Origin: Alitta virens
Taxonomy: Eukaryota > Annelida > Polychaeta > Phyllodocida > Nereididae
Assembly (NCBI GenBank): GCA_932294295.1
Contig: OW028585.1
Coordinates: 31,213,220 to 31,277,219 of the forward strand
DNA length: 64,000 nt
Reading direction: 5' to 3'
Every line of letters begins with the position of its first letter. Positions within the stretch are counted from its first letter, which is position 1. A program made the translations under genes and the position numbers. This document shows positions 22,031 to 31,430 of the stretch, one piece after another. The notes beneath the pieces are model-generated. The model was not told the DNA's origin and did not search any database. It worked only from the letters and a program-made list of their open reading frames with translations.

Positions 22031-22046
22031 TGCCCCTGGTGGGGTT
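22031..22046 (-). other. Polypurine tract candidate
   Basis: Immediately 5' of the 3' LTR on the minus strand is CCACCAGGGGCA, then TGTTATG. A short AGGGG-type purine run directly at the LTR edge is the expected plus-strand primer site. Confidence 0.6.
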
Positions 22047-23368
22047 ATAAAATTAAGTTACAAGGAACATTAAATATAAATTTAAGGTTACAAAAGTTAA
22101 TTTTATAAGTATTAGCTTTGATTGCTTATTGTGGGGAGAACACATGTCGGTTTGAACTTGAAATGAAGATGAGTACACATAATAAATATCAAACTTGAAA
22201 TTCACAGTATACAATGATGGTGATCATTTCCATATGATACCTGTTGTCTACTTTAGACACTTTCTATATAATTTATATATATATGGTAAATTTGTGAAAG
22301 ATTATTTGATAAAATTAGACTGAAAATAAATTCAGTGTTATGGTTATGCCATAGAGTTAGACTGAAAATGAATTCAGTGTTATGGTTATGCCATAGAGTT
22401 CCATATAGTCTGTTGACTGTCTTTTGGATGACTGAAAATAACTTCAGTTTTATTCATTTGTCTTTCTGGGCTGATCTTCTATAGTTCTATAGCTGTCACT
22501 TCTTCTTTGGCTGGTAGCTGTGGCTGGTAGCTGATGTGCATAGTTATGCATGTCGTTGTCTTATGCATGTCGTCATCTTCTGCGAGCTGATGTGCATAGT
22601 TATGCATGTCGTCGTCTTCTGCGGCTGGTCCTTTCCGGGGTGTTGGTCCGTTTAATCGGCAACCGTACTAGGTGACTGTTCCCTGCGATGGAGGTGCGGA
22701 CAGCTTCACGATGAATGACGGATACGACTTATGAAAGAAGATAAGCATTTGTCTGAAGCATCAGGGACACGACTTATAATCTTCTTTCAGCGTTGGGACA
22801 GCTTCACGATGAATGACGGATACGACTTATGAAAGAAGATAAGCATTTGTCTGAAGCATCAGGGACACGACTTATAATCTTCTTTCAGCGTTGGGCGATG
22901 CTACGTTGGTCTCTTCCGCGTTGGGTGGTGTGTATGTGGGTCTTGGTCGTTTCCAAAGGCCATTTGTTGTCTACCAAGCGTTGGCTGGTTGATGCAACGT
23001 TACTGTTGTTGATGACATCTTAGGATGGCGTGCCGCTACAAGCTACTATGGCTTAAACAAAGGAATGGTTAGTGACCCTGGAGGATGCTTAAGCATCACA
23101 TGAAGAAGATATGTCATCAATATATTGTACAACCAGTGAAATAGTATCATTATACAAATATTAGGTATTGCAAAAAAAATGAGGTTAATAATGTTCTATG
23201 ATGATGGTGCCTGTGAATTAATAAATGTTTACAATTTAGCAAAACTAATAGTTGAACTTGTAATGACAACTCATGACTGTTAATGTTCACCGACTTTCTA
23301 TAAAAGGTGTTGTTAAGGTCAAAATTTGGACTATGGATGTCTAGAATTATTGCAAAAGTGGAGAATGT
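22047..23368 (-). other. Long 3' non-coding region of the LTR element, rich in tandem repeats
   Basis: About 1.3 kb between the env stop and the polypurine tract. It holds a 42 bp tandem duplication (22315-22356 and 22357-22398, one difference), a TTATGCATGTCGT-type repeat around 22545-22615, and two perfect 98 bp units at 22699-22894. No ORF with coding character. A role in RNA export or packaging is possible but unproven. Confidence 0.6.
22699..22894 (-). repeat. Two perfect 98 bp tandem units, each with a hairpin
   Basis: Units 22699-22796 and 22797-22894 read the same. Each contains TGAAAGAAGATAAG facing CTTATAATCTTCTTTCA, an imperfect stem of about 14 bp. Placement between env and the 3' LTR resembles where retroviruses keep RNA-transport elements; that role is inference. 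Confidence 0.85.
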
Positions 23369-26119
23369 TTAGGGACGCGTATTGCTGGTTAAGTGGATTG
23401 AAACTCTCTGCGTTTCTTCAGACTCCGTTTGCCTTTGAATGTCTGCTTCGGCCTTAGCTGCAGCGGCTGTTGTGGCTTCTGCAGCTGCGGGCTGGATGGC
23501 TGGTCGGTTGGTTTCAGTGGCCGACTGGCTAGCTGCTCTTACCCATCTGATCCGATTGGGGGCCAGTATGTCCGTGCCAGGAGGCAGCATTGGTGCCGTT
23601 GCTGGGCCTTGTTCCTCCGTATATCTGTGCCGGGCGTAGGGCATTGGGAGTCCACTGCGGGGGGTGGACAGCTTCGTCCAAGAGCTGACAATCCATGACT
23701 GGTCCGCTTGGAGTAGGATTATTTTAACCGTGTGGCATTCTCTGGTCAGGCGTTTACATCCTCTGTAGGTGTCCCATGGAATCTGCACTTCTGCTGGGGG
23801 GATGATCCTGTTGGTGTCAGTACTGAGATCAATTGGGGCCCAGTCAACATAGAAGTATCCACACATACCTCGCCATAAGGTGTAGAAGGTCTTTACAGTG
23901 CTGTCTTCTATGGCGGTGATGGCTTGCAGATCATATGGCAATGTAGTGATGCGGAGATGCAGAAACTGTGCGTTTGAGTATAAGCAAATATACATTTCAG
24001 TTTCTAAGGTGGCTAGGTACGCGTTTCTCTCCGCTAGTCGGTGGCATGCTGGTTTTATCCGATCACTTAGAATTAAGATGGTGTTAAAAATGGAAAGAAT
24101 TAATGCAGTGTTGATAACTATTGTCCGCCATAATGGGGTAGTGTCTTCTGTTACTATGGATGGGGCTGCTGGTGTAGTGGGGGCATAGAATTCTAATGCC
24201 TGTGTGGTGCCCACTAATGCGGCTGTTGCAAGCAGTAATTGCTGGTTGGCTTGCAGTTGGCGCCACAGATAGGCCAAAATGATGAAGGTTGCTATCTGTG
24301 CCATTAACATGATCAACATGGCTGCTGCGGAGATCAGGGATGCCTGATCACTGCCAATCCATTGGATGATGTTGAATTCCGCTGGTCCATTGTTAGTCGC
24401 TGTGTATGAGTCTAAGTCAGTCTCAAGTGTGTCATCGTCTCCGTCTAAGTTAAGTGTTGTCAGTCGCAGTTTGTCGTGCAGAGTCTTTGGCAAATGGAAA
24501 TTGTAAGGTTCATTGGTGTACTGTGATGGTGTGAAGTCTATTGGCATCGTTTTATTGTATAGTTTGGTAAAAACTAAAAAATTAACACTATATTGAATTG
24601 TAGAATTAGTCATTGTGCAGCTTAGTGAATCTGAGTGGATTTGTGTGTGATGCGATTCTAATGAACATTGGCACTGTAGTTTTACAACAAACAGACCTTT
24701 ATGTGTAATTGTGATGTTGGGGTTGCAGGACTGAGTCCAGACCCTGTTAGGTGTATAGAGCAGATAGCCACCTGAAGGTTGTGAGTACACAAATTCTTTT
24801 GTTAATGGAGGAGAGTTAAGAACAGTATGAGTGCAGGCATGTACTATACCTGTGGAAAAGCCAAAATACAGTGCAAGAGAACAGGATAATTGAGTGGTTG
24901 TTCTAGGAATTACATTTTTGATGTTTAATTGATCATGTATAGGTAGAGAGTTCTCCGGTAGTTCGAAGTATGAGTCATTAAAGTAGGAGATGGCAAACCA
25001 AGGCTGCGTGTTGGTTAATAAAGTAAAGATATTGTTATGTTGTGCTGAGGGCACAGGAAGGATATCAAGACGATATAGAGAAAAGATAGAGGAAGGTGTG
25101 GCTATCGGTATACGGATTTTTATGTATATGTGTTCATTGTCATATGTTGTTGATGTTCTGTGTGCATCTCTGTAGTAGGGTCTGATGTCAGAATCTACAT
25201 ACAGGTTCTTTGCAATCTTTTTGACCCTGTTGTTGACATCATCTAAGATCTCACGCAGGTGGTCAGGAGCCAACAAGTTGGCTGTCAATCGGCCTGCTAT
25301 GAGTTCAGACATATCTCTCAAGCTGGTCTGTGTATGCACATGTACTTGTGTCAGTGTTTGGATGTGTAACTGATATCGTTGCGCCCAGTATATAAATTTA
25401 CGTGTCCTGTTAATCTGCTGACTATTTTTATATATTTGTTTTGCCAAAGTTTCTGCAAACTGTTCGTACTCACGTAATTGGTCCATGTTGTTCTGTAGGT
25501 CAGTCACGACGGAATCTAATGTGACGAGGTTCTTTCGCAGTGTATCCACTCGCTGATTGATGCGTACCTCGAAGGACTGGAGTTGTTGGACATCATGAAT
25601 GCGGTCCTTCTTTTCGGTGGAGATAAGGATTGCGAGTCGTTGCAGATGTGATTGCAGGATCCTAACGTCTTCCTCGGTTGCCACCCCCATGACCTTTTTG
25701 GCAACCTTACCCAGGATGTTGAACCATCCGCGCTTGGTGCGTACTGGGGTGGAGAAGTGAGGCTTGGTGTCCATCATTGATTTTATGGCTTTCTGTGCAT
25801 CGCTGATTTCCGAGATGAGCTGTGTTGTCAGGTCGAAGAAATTCTCTTCCATGTCCAGTATGATGCTGCAGATGGACTCGTTGTTGTGCATCTGGTCATC
25901 GTTGTCCAGGCATTTCACGGATGGATAGAGTAAACTAAAATCCATGAAATAAGGCAAGGCTAATGTGTGATGCCATACCATAGGCGACACATTAATCTCC
26001 CTTTCCTTCACAAAGACGGCACCAACATTGGGCCGTACAATGAGTTCTGCTGCAGGGGCAGCTAGAATTGCAGGCAGGAAGAGTAACGCAAAGGCAGCGA
26101 CGATGTACAGTGTCATCAT
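23369..26119 (-). CDS. env: Envelope fusion glycoprotein, baculovirus F/errantivirus type (env)
   Basis: A 916-residue open frame. Residues 1-20 form a signal peptide (hydrophobic core AAFALLFLPAILA). A furin-type site RTKR lies at 127-130, followed at once by the glycine-rich fusion peptide GWFNILGKVAKKVMG, the hallmark layout of F-type envelopes (family resembling Pfam Baculo_F). Residues about 150-300 are helical with heptad-like spacing. Several cysteines and N-glycosylation sites (NDS, NIT, NKT) fall at 380-530. A membrane segment is at about 596-619. Unusually, nearly 300 residues follow, with more hydrophobic stretches (about 625-640 and 666-685) and an Ala/Thr-rich end. It would fuse membranes to let particles enter cells. 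No stop or frameshift is seen, and expression probably uses a spliced mRNA. Confidence 0.9.
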   Translation of the reverse strand: MMTLYIVAAFALLFLPAILAAPAAELIVRPNVGAVFVKEREINVSPMVWHHTLALPYFMDFSLLYPSVKCLDNDDQMHNNESICSIILDMEENFFDLTTQLISEISDAQKAIKSMMDTKPHFSTPVRTKRGWFNILGKVAKKVMGVATEEDVRILQSHLQRLAILISTEKKDRIHDVQQLQSFEVRINQRVDTLRKNLVTLDSVVTDLQNNMDQLREYEQFAETLAKQIYKNSQQINRTRKFIYWAQRYQLHIQTLTQVHVHTQTSLRDMSELIAGRLTANLLAPDHLREILDDVNNRVKKIAKNLYVDSDIRPYYRDAHRTSTTYDNEHIYIKIRIPIATPSSIFSLYRLDILPVPSAQHNNIFTLLTNTQPWFAISYFNDSYFELPENSLPIHDQLNIKNVIPRTTTQLSCSLALYFGFSTGIVHACTHTVLNSPPLTKEFVYSQPSGGYLLYTPNRVWTQSCNPNITITHKGLFVVKLQCQCSLESHHTQIHSDSLSCTMTNSTIQYSVNFLVFTKLYNKTMPIDFTPSQYTNEPYNFHLPKTLHDKLRLTTLNLDGDDDTLETDLDSYTATNNGPAEFNIIQWIGSDQASLISAAAMLIMLMAQIATFIILAYLWRQLQANQQLLLATAALVGTTQALEFYAPTTPAAPSIVTEDTTPLWRTIVINTALILSIFNTILILSDRIKPACHRLAERNAYLATLETEMYICLYSNAQFLHLRITTLPYDLQAITAIEDSTVKTFYTLWRGMCGYFYVDWAPIDLSTDTNRIIPPAEVQIPWDTYRGCKRLTRECHTVKIILLQADQSWIVSSWTKLSTPRSGLPMPYARHRYTEEQGPATAPMLPPGTDILAPNRIRWVRAASQSATETNRPAIQPAAAEATTAAAAKAEADIQRQTESEETQRVSIHLTSNTRP

Positions 26120-26127
26120 TGAAGCTT

Positions 26128-26150
26128 GGTCAGTTCGAGAACTGAAGATG
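26128..26150 (-). promoter_or_regulatory. Candidate env splice acceptor
   Basis: On the minus strand CACTTAGCATCTTCAG stands shortly before the env ATG. It has an acceptor-like CAG end with a moderate pyrimidine tract. A downstream gene of this kind needs a subgenomic spliced RNA. No matching donor was pinned down in the leader. Confidence 0.3.
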
Positions 26151-27444
26151 CTAAGTGCTGCTGTAGATTATAAGGGCCTTGTCCTTCGTGGGTGTGGCTT
26201 ACCTGGTCAGCTGTGTCGATGCCCTCGACGTATCACATCGTTGGAGGGGGTTGAGCCTGTTTGGTCAGGCGGGTTTAATTCCATTGTTTGTAATGGATGC
26301 TGTACATTAATTGGGAAATTGTTGGGGATATTGTGGGTAATTGGGTTGTGGTCAGATAATTGGCTACAAGTCTACCAATAAAGGGTTGTAAAGTGTTAGA
26401 CATACAATAGTGGAAATGCAGGCAACAGAATGGAGGAATATGAGACAATGAGATGAGATGTAATTGCTTTTGGTCTTAATTGACCAATCCGACGCGCAAA
26501 CAGCAGTTGTTGTACCTGCCATAAAAGGCAGCTGGATACATCAAACAGCTGAATGCACATCAATGTCGTATTTGAAGTTGTTAAGCTGCTTGTATTTACA
26601 CAGACTTGGCAAAACAAGTTATGCAACTGCATAGAATTGCAGTTGTATCGGAACCCTAATGGGAATATGTGCGCTAATTGGCTTGTACTCTGAGATAATT
26701 CTCAGTGCCAAATTGCCTATTCATTTGGCAGGTTGTAACACCTATCCGCCGTAATAGGTACGGAAATGACTTCCTTTGATGGAAGATTACCCTAAATGTT
26801 ATTGTTCAATATGTGCTGGCTTGAAGGGCTAAATTGCCAGTGTGTCCTCTTTGTATAGTTTAACAAAGTTGCATGATGTGAGGACTAATACATCTGCTGT
26901 CCTATTATTTATTTTTAATAAATAAATGCCAGGACATAGCATTCATGACCCATATTTATATTTTATATAAAACGCATGGGACTTTGCGTCTGAAGTAGTA
27001 AATCCCTATTTATATGTTACGGGCGCAGGGAATGCGCCTAGTTGAATTGTGTGACCTGTAATTTTGTTTAAAATAGCGCCCCGGCACTGCGGGCCCTATG
27101 ACCCTAATTTTGTATTGATATAGCGCATAGGGGGCATGCGCTATTAAATGATATCAAAATGTGATACCACACCAGTTGTACCATGGCTAATGGACATTTA
27201 ACGTTGAAAGAATAATAAAGTTTTGTTAGAACAATATTTACATATAATAACAATAATCTGCATAGGCATGTTACAGTGTCCTTCCGTGGACAACTATAGG
27301 GCCGTACAGAACTAAAATTCTAACATGAGAATATAATTTTCATATCCATACATACACAAATTTGAATCAAGTGTAGGATATCGTTACACATTTGGGGTTC
27401 ATTTGTTTAAAATCGAGTATTTTGCTGTTTAAAAGTGAGTATTT
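26151..27444 (-). other. 1.3 kb gap between pol and env, no credible gene
   Basis: In insect errantiviruses env usually starts close to or overlapping pol. Here the gap contains only short frames (the longest on the element strand is 78 codons at 26396-26632, without recognisable domain). It is richer in GC patches such as GCGCCCCGGCACTGCGGGCC near 27073. It could be intronic or the relic of a lost ORF. Confidence 0.5.
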
Positions 27445-30400
27445 TTATTGCAGATTCTCGAGAAATGCCTTGCGTGAGCCGGCAATTCGAAAACACTTGT
27501 TTTGCAACAATGTATCTACATATTCTGAGCAATGAGGGTGGACCCTCATGTCAAGCCATGTATTTCCGATGTCTGAATTGTTGGTCAAACTTACCAGTAT
27601 TTGTAAGTCGCCATTCTTGAATCTGGCCTTCTGAATTGCAAAATAAGAGGTTTTTGGGACTGGTTGATTGATCAGTCGGTTTAATTGCTCTTTATGCATT
27701 GGATATGATACTGCCGTGTATCCATTGTGCTGTGCATGTGTGATACAGTGTTGGGCCATGTCAAAGTTGGGCTGCATTTCAGCTTGAATTTTACAGTACT
27801 GGCCTGGTGCAGGTGGTTTTGCTCCTGTTTTGTCTGCAATGATTTGGGTAATGCCCTTTGGTGTGAGTGCACTTTTCGTATTCACACTGCCTTTGTCAGT
27901 TCGAACCCAGGCTATTTTCAAGCGGTTGACATGAAACACTCCTGCAAGTCTATGACCTTCCAGGGTTTCCAATATTGCATGGGAGCGATCTAGCATGTCT
28001 TTGATCGCCAATGGTCCCACAAAATCCAGCCTTATTTTCTTTGAATTTGTCTGTAATGCACTGGCAGATGGAGCCAGTAGATATACAAGCATGTTCTCAG
28101 AAAAGGTCTGATAATTGGTGGTTCTATTGAGTTGCTTACGTGCTTGCTCATGTTGCAATTTTGCTTGTATTTCTAGCATTGAAGTGCTGACTTTCTCTAG
28201 GCGCTGTTTAAGCTTTTCAGCATAGTCTCTGTAGTTGAGAGCAATGTCTGAAATATTGCCACAATCAAAAGTTGTCCTGGGGTGTCTTAAATAAAGCAAA
28301 TAATACGGTGACATATTGCCTAGCGAGGGGCTGGCAAACGAATTATAAGCATAAGCCACTGAATTAACAAAAATGGGCCATTCATGACCATTTTCTGTCA
28401 AACATGATGTTATAAGATTGGAAATTGTGCCTATAAAGCGTTCGGATTTGTTTGCTTTATGATTTCCCACAGAAACAAATTTGTGGTCAATTTTTAGAGC
28501 TTTAAAGACATATTGCATGACTGTATTGTCCCACTCTTTTCCCAAGTCACTGATGAATTGCTCACAAGGGCCGTACTGTAATATGCAACGCTGCAACACT
28601 GCTTCTGCTACTGTTTTAGCATCTTTGTTTTGCAGTGGCACAAGAGTTATAAATCTTGTTATATTGCATACTAAAACCAATATGTATTTATATCCAGACG
28701 GTGTTTCTGGCATTTGCTTCAAATCTGCATATATAGTGCCATATGGAGCATACGATATTGGGATATTCAATTCGAAGGGCCTTTCATTTTTAGACCTCAG
28801 CATTTGTGGAATCGCTGCATGATCAGTCACAACATCAAAATTTGTACATTTCAAAAGATACCTGAAAGCTGTCACAGCAATGTATAAACCAGTCAGCTCA
28901 AGTTCAGTTATACTGTAATTGGCTGCTGCTGCAGGCAACGATTTTGAAAAATAGGCAATAACACGTTCTTGATTGTTCTGTATTTGCCATAAGCTGGCGC
29001 CTACACCTATTTTAGAAGTATCAGTGTAAAGTACAAATCTACCTGTACTGTTAGGCATTGCTAGTAATGGGGGTTTGACGAGTAGTTGTAGTATTTCGTC
29101 GTATGCTTGCTGTGCTTCGTCTCCCCATGAAAAGTATGCTTTCTTGGAGGCAATAGCATGTAATGGTTTTAGTAATGTCTGTAGTCTGGAAAGGTACATT
29201 GATAAATAGGATACTTTACCAATAAATCCTTTCAGTTGACGTTTGGTTGTGGGTATTGGGAGATTGCGAATTGCTTCGGTTCTCTCGCGCAAAGGTCTAA
29301 TTCCTGCATGATCATTTTTGATTACAATTTCATGGCCCATGTACAAAACTTGTTTCCTGAAAAGCTTGGCTTTATCAGGGGCAATTTTGAGGCCATTTGT
29401 CTGTAACGCACTCAAAATAGTTTCCACATGTCCGAAGTGTTCACTGACGGATTTCGAATACACAATAAGATCGTCCATAATGCCAATACAAAATGGCGCT
29501 GCATTGTTCTTTTCTAAGATGTTATTTATGTGTTTCTGAAATTCGCATGGCGATATACTCAGGCCCATCGGTAAACGGCGATAGGCTAGGGACTTACCCC
29601 CGGCATAGCTCACTATTGTACAATAATTTGAGGCTTTTTCGCTCAAAAGTAGACAATAATAAGCTTGCTTAAGATCTATCACACTGACCACTTGCGGTTC
29701 AGCGTGTCCGATAGTCTGGATAGCGTCTCGTATGAGTGGAAAAGGCAAATTCCTTTTTATTATGCGCTTGTTCAGATGTCTAAAATCTGTTACAAGTCGT
29801 TTTGCTGTTGTGCCCTTCTTGTTAATTAACATGATTGGGCTTGCATATTGTGAGGTATGTGGCTTAAGCACTCCCATTTGTTCCAATTTCTGTAATTCTC
29901 TGTCAATGATTGGTTTTTCATTGTGAGCCACAGGAAAAGGTCTGATGTAAAATGGGGTGTCATCTGACAGTTTAAAGTCAACAGTTAAGTTGGAATTGCC
30001 AACCTCGTTATGAAGACTGAGTGCTGTTTTGTATTTAAACAACATTTGTCTGAGTTTCAGCTGTTCATCACAATTTAAAATACTGTCTTCTAACCTTACA
30101 TCACGCGAAATAATCTCGTCATCAAACATTTCTAGCCTTTTATCATCATTATCGAGAAAAGGGAACTTTTGAGACTTGATTTTTCTAAGATCCTGTCGTG
30201 AAAGATCACGTGTGAGGGAGTCAGTTTCTTTGTCTGTGGGACAGTCTGTTATTGTTGTGTCGTTTTCAGTTGGAGGAAATGCACTGTAATATTGGAATCT
30301 TGTTTCTGCATCGTTATAAGCAAAAGATTGTATTGCATTGTATGTATTCAATACGCTGTGGGTGTTGAACGTTCCAATTAGTGATTGCGTGGAAATGCGT

Positions 30401-31368
30401 TTTGCGGATGCATAGGGGTTTTTGATTACAATATTGGTTTTACCTGCATTGAATTTGATGAGCATTGTTGCTGGGATAAACGCATTGAAGCGTGGGGACG
30501 TACGCAAAATGCCTTGCGAATGCGTGAAGGCATTTGGGATTGACCCAGTGACACTTACTGTCTTTGTTTGGTGTGGCTGCAACACAATGTCATTTTGTGG
30601 ATAAATACGAATGGGGTGTCTATTGAAAGTAAGTTTGTGCTTTGCAAAATCTAAATTGGCTTCAATTTCCTCAAGGGCTTTGTTGCCAATAACTAAATTG
30701 ATACCGCCAAGTGCGTCTACCACCATTGCAGTTACTTCAAAACTATGGGAGTTCATTGAGCAATTAAATTTAATTGCATACTTTGATGTTATGTAACCAC
30801 CATTTCCTACTGTAAATTTAATCGGTTTTGATGGAATTTTTGGTAAATTTACGAGAAAGGGGCTGTTCTCTACAAATGTTGCGCATATGAGTGACTGAGT
30901 TGCGCCAGAGTCGAATAAAGTAAGAATCTTTTGTTTAGTTGGGAGTAATGCAGTTATCATATTTTGCTTGTCCAAGTGCAAGGTCATTGTGTCTGTTTCG
31001 GTTGGTAAGTGAGTCATTTGTGGACTTACTGTCGTGTCAGTATTTTGTACTGAGTATGATTGCTGCTTTGAGCTAGGATCACAGTTGTCTACACATTTGT
31101 CATTCACTGTGTCATTTACCTGTCGTACATCATTACTGTTGCTATATTCATTTTCTAAAATTTCTCTATGTACGGTGTTCACAACATTTCTATTTCTAAC
31201 CAGATTTTCTGTTTGTCCAGATGGAGTTGTCAGTTCCTGATGATTGGCGATGACCTGGGGTGATTGACATGATTGATGATGATCGATAAAAGGAGAATAA
31301 AGATTCAAACTACAAGGAGAACTAATATGAGACGAACGGTTACTGTCACAACATTTACTAATTTGCAT
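27445..31368 (-). CDS. pol: Pol polyprotein: protease, RT, partial RNase H, integrase
   Basis: 1307 codons from the first Met; the frame stays open upstream to the gag stop (31422). Order: aspartic protease with DSG at 153-155; RT with VIDLKQAYY (Asp565) and IMDDLIVYS (Asp632-Asp633; Met replaces the usual Val/Leu); RNase H with YTDTS (Asp783), TELEL (Glu822/824) and TDH (Asp849); then, only 33 residues later, integrase Asp882, Asp941 and Glu976, a perfect DD35E; a GPY/F module at about 1116-1150; and an unrecognised 150-residue tail. The end of RNase H and the HHCC integrase zinc finger are missing by an in-frame junction near residues 862-864 (RSKNE/RPFEL). It copies element RNA to DNA and integrates it. 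Probably made as Gag-Pol by frameshifting. Confidence 0.93.
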   Translation of the reverse strand: MQISKCCDSNRSSHISSPCSLNLYSPFIDHHQSCQSPQVIANHQELTTPSGQTENLVRNRNVVNTVHREILENEYSNSNDVRQVNDTVNDKCVDNCDPSSKQQSYSVQNTDTTVSPQMTHLPTETDTMTLHLDKQNMITALLPTKQKILTLFDSGATQSLICATFVENSPFLVNLPKIPSKPIKFTVGNGGYITSKYAIKFNCSMNSHSFEVTAMVVDALGGINLVIGNKALEEIEANLDFAKHKLTFNRHPIRIYPQNDIVLQPHQTKTVSVTGSIPNAFTHSQGILRTSPRFNAFIPATMLIKFNAGKTNIVIKNPYASAKRISTQSLIGTFNTHSVLNTYNAIQSFAYNDAETRFQYYSAFPPTENDTTITDCPTDKETDSLTRDLSRQDLRKIKSQKFPFLDNDDKRLEMFDDEIISRDVRLEDSILNCDEQLKLRQMLFKYKTALSLHNEVGNSNLTVDFKLSDDTPFYIRPFPVAHNEKPIIDRELQKLEQMGVLKPHTSQYASPIMLINKKGTTAKRLVTDFRHLNKRIIKRNLPFPLIRDAIQTIGHAEPQVVSVIDLKQAYYCLLLSEKASNYCTIVSYAGGKSLAYRRLPMGLSISPCEFQKHINNILEKNNAAPFCIGIMDDLIVYSKSVSEHFGHVETILSALQTNGLKIAPDKAKLFRKQVLYMGHEIVIKNDHAGIRPLRERTEAIRNLPIPTTKRQLKGFIGKVSYLSMYLSRLQTLLKPLHAIASKKAYFSWGDEAQQAYDEILQLLVKPPLLAMPNSTGRFVLYTDTSKIGVGASLWQIQNNQERVIAYFSKSLPAAAANYSITELELTGLYIAVTAFRYLLKCTNFDVVTDHAAIPQMLRSKNERPFELNIPISYAPYGTIYADLKQMPETPSGYKYILVLVCNITRFITLVPLQNKDAKTVAEAVLQRCILQYGPCEQFISDLGKEWDNTVMQYVFKALKIDHKFVSVGNHKANKSERFIGTISNLITSCLTENGHEWPIFVNSVAYAYNSFASPSLGNMSPYYLLYLRHPRTTFDCGNISDIALNYRDYAEKLKQRLEKVSTSMLEIQAKLQHEQARKQLNRTTNYQTFSENMLVYLLAPSASALQTNSKKIRLDFVGPLAIKDMLDRSHAILETLEGHRLAGVFHVNRLKIAWVRTDKGSVNTKSALTPKGITQIIADKTGAKPPAPGQYCKIQAEMQPNFDMAQHCITHAQHNGYTAVSYPMHKEQLNRLINQPVPKTSYFAIQKARFKNGDLQILVSLTNNSDIGNTWLDMRVHPHCSEYVDTLLQNKCFRIAGSRKAFLENLQ

Positions 31369-31419
31369 GGCTTTTGCATTGGGGGATACAGAGTGCCTGG
31401 TGTTTGCATTCTGGTCCCC

Positions 31420-31430
31420 ATCTAAAAATG
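31420..31430 (-). promoter_or_regulatory. Candidate -1 frameshift site at the gag stop
   Basis: Gag ends CAT TTT TAG. Slipping back one base on the T run gives TTT TTA GAT and enters the pol frame, which is open from here to its first Met at 31368 (read by hand as FLDGDQNANTRH and onward). The A-site stop codon and the U-rich P site make slippage plausible; no downstream pseudoknot was worked out. Confidence 0.5.
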
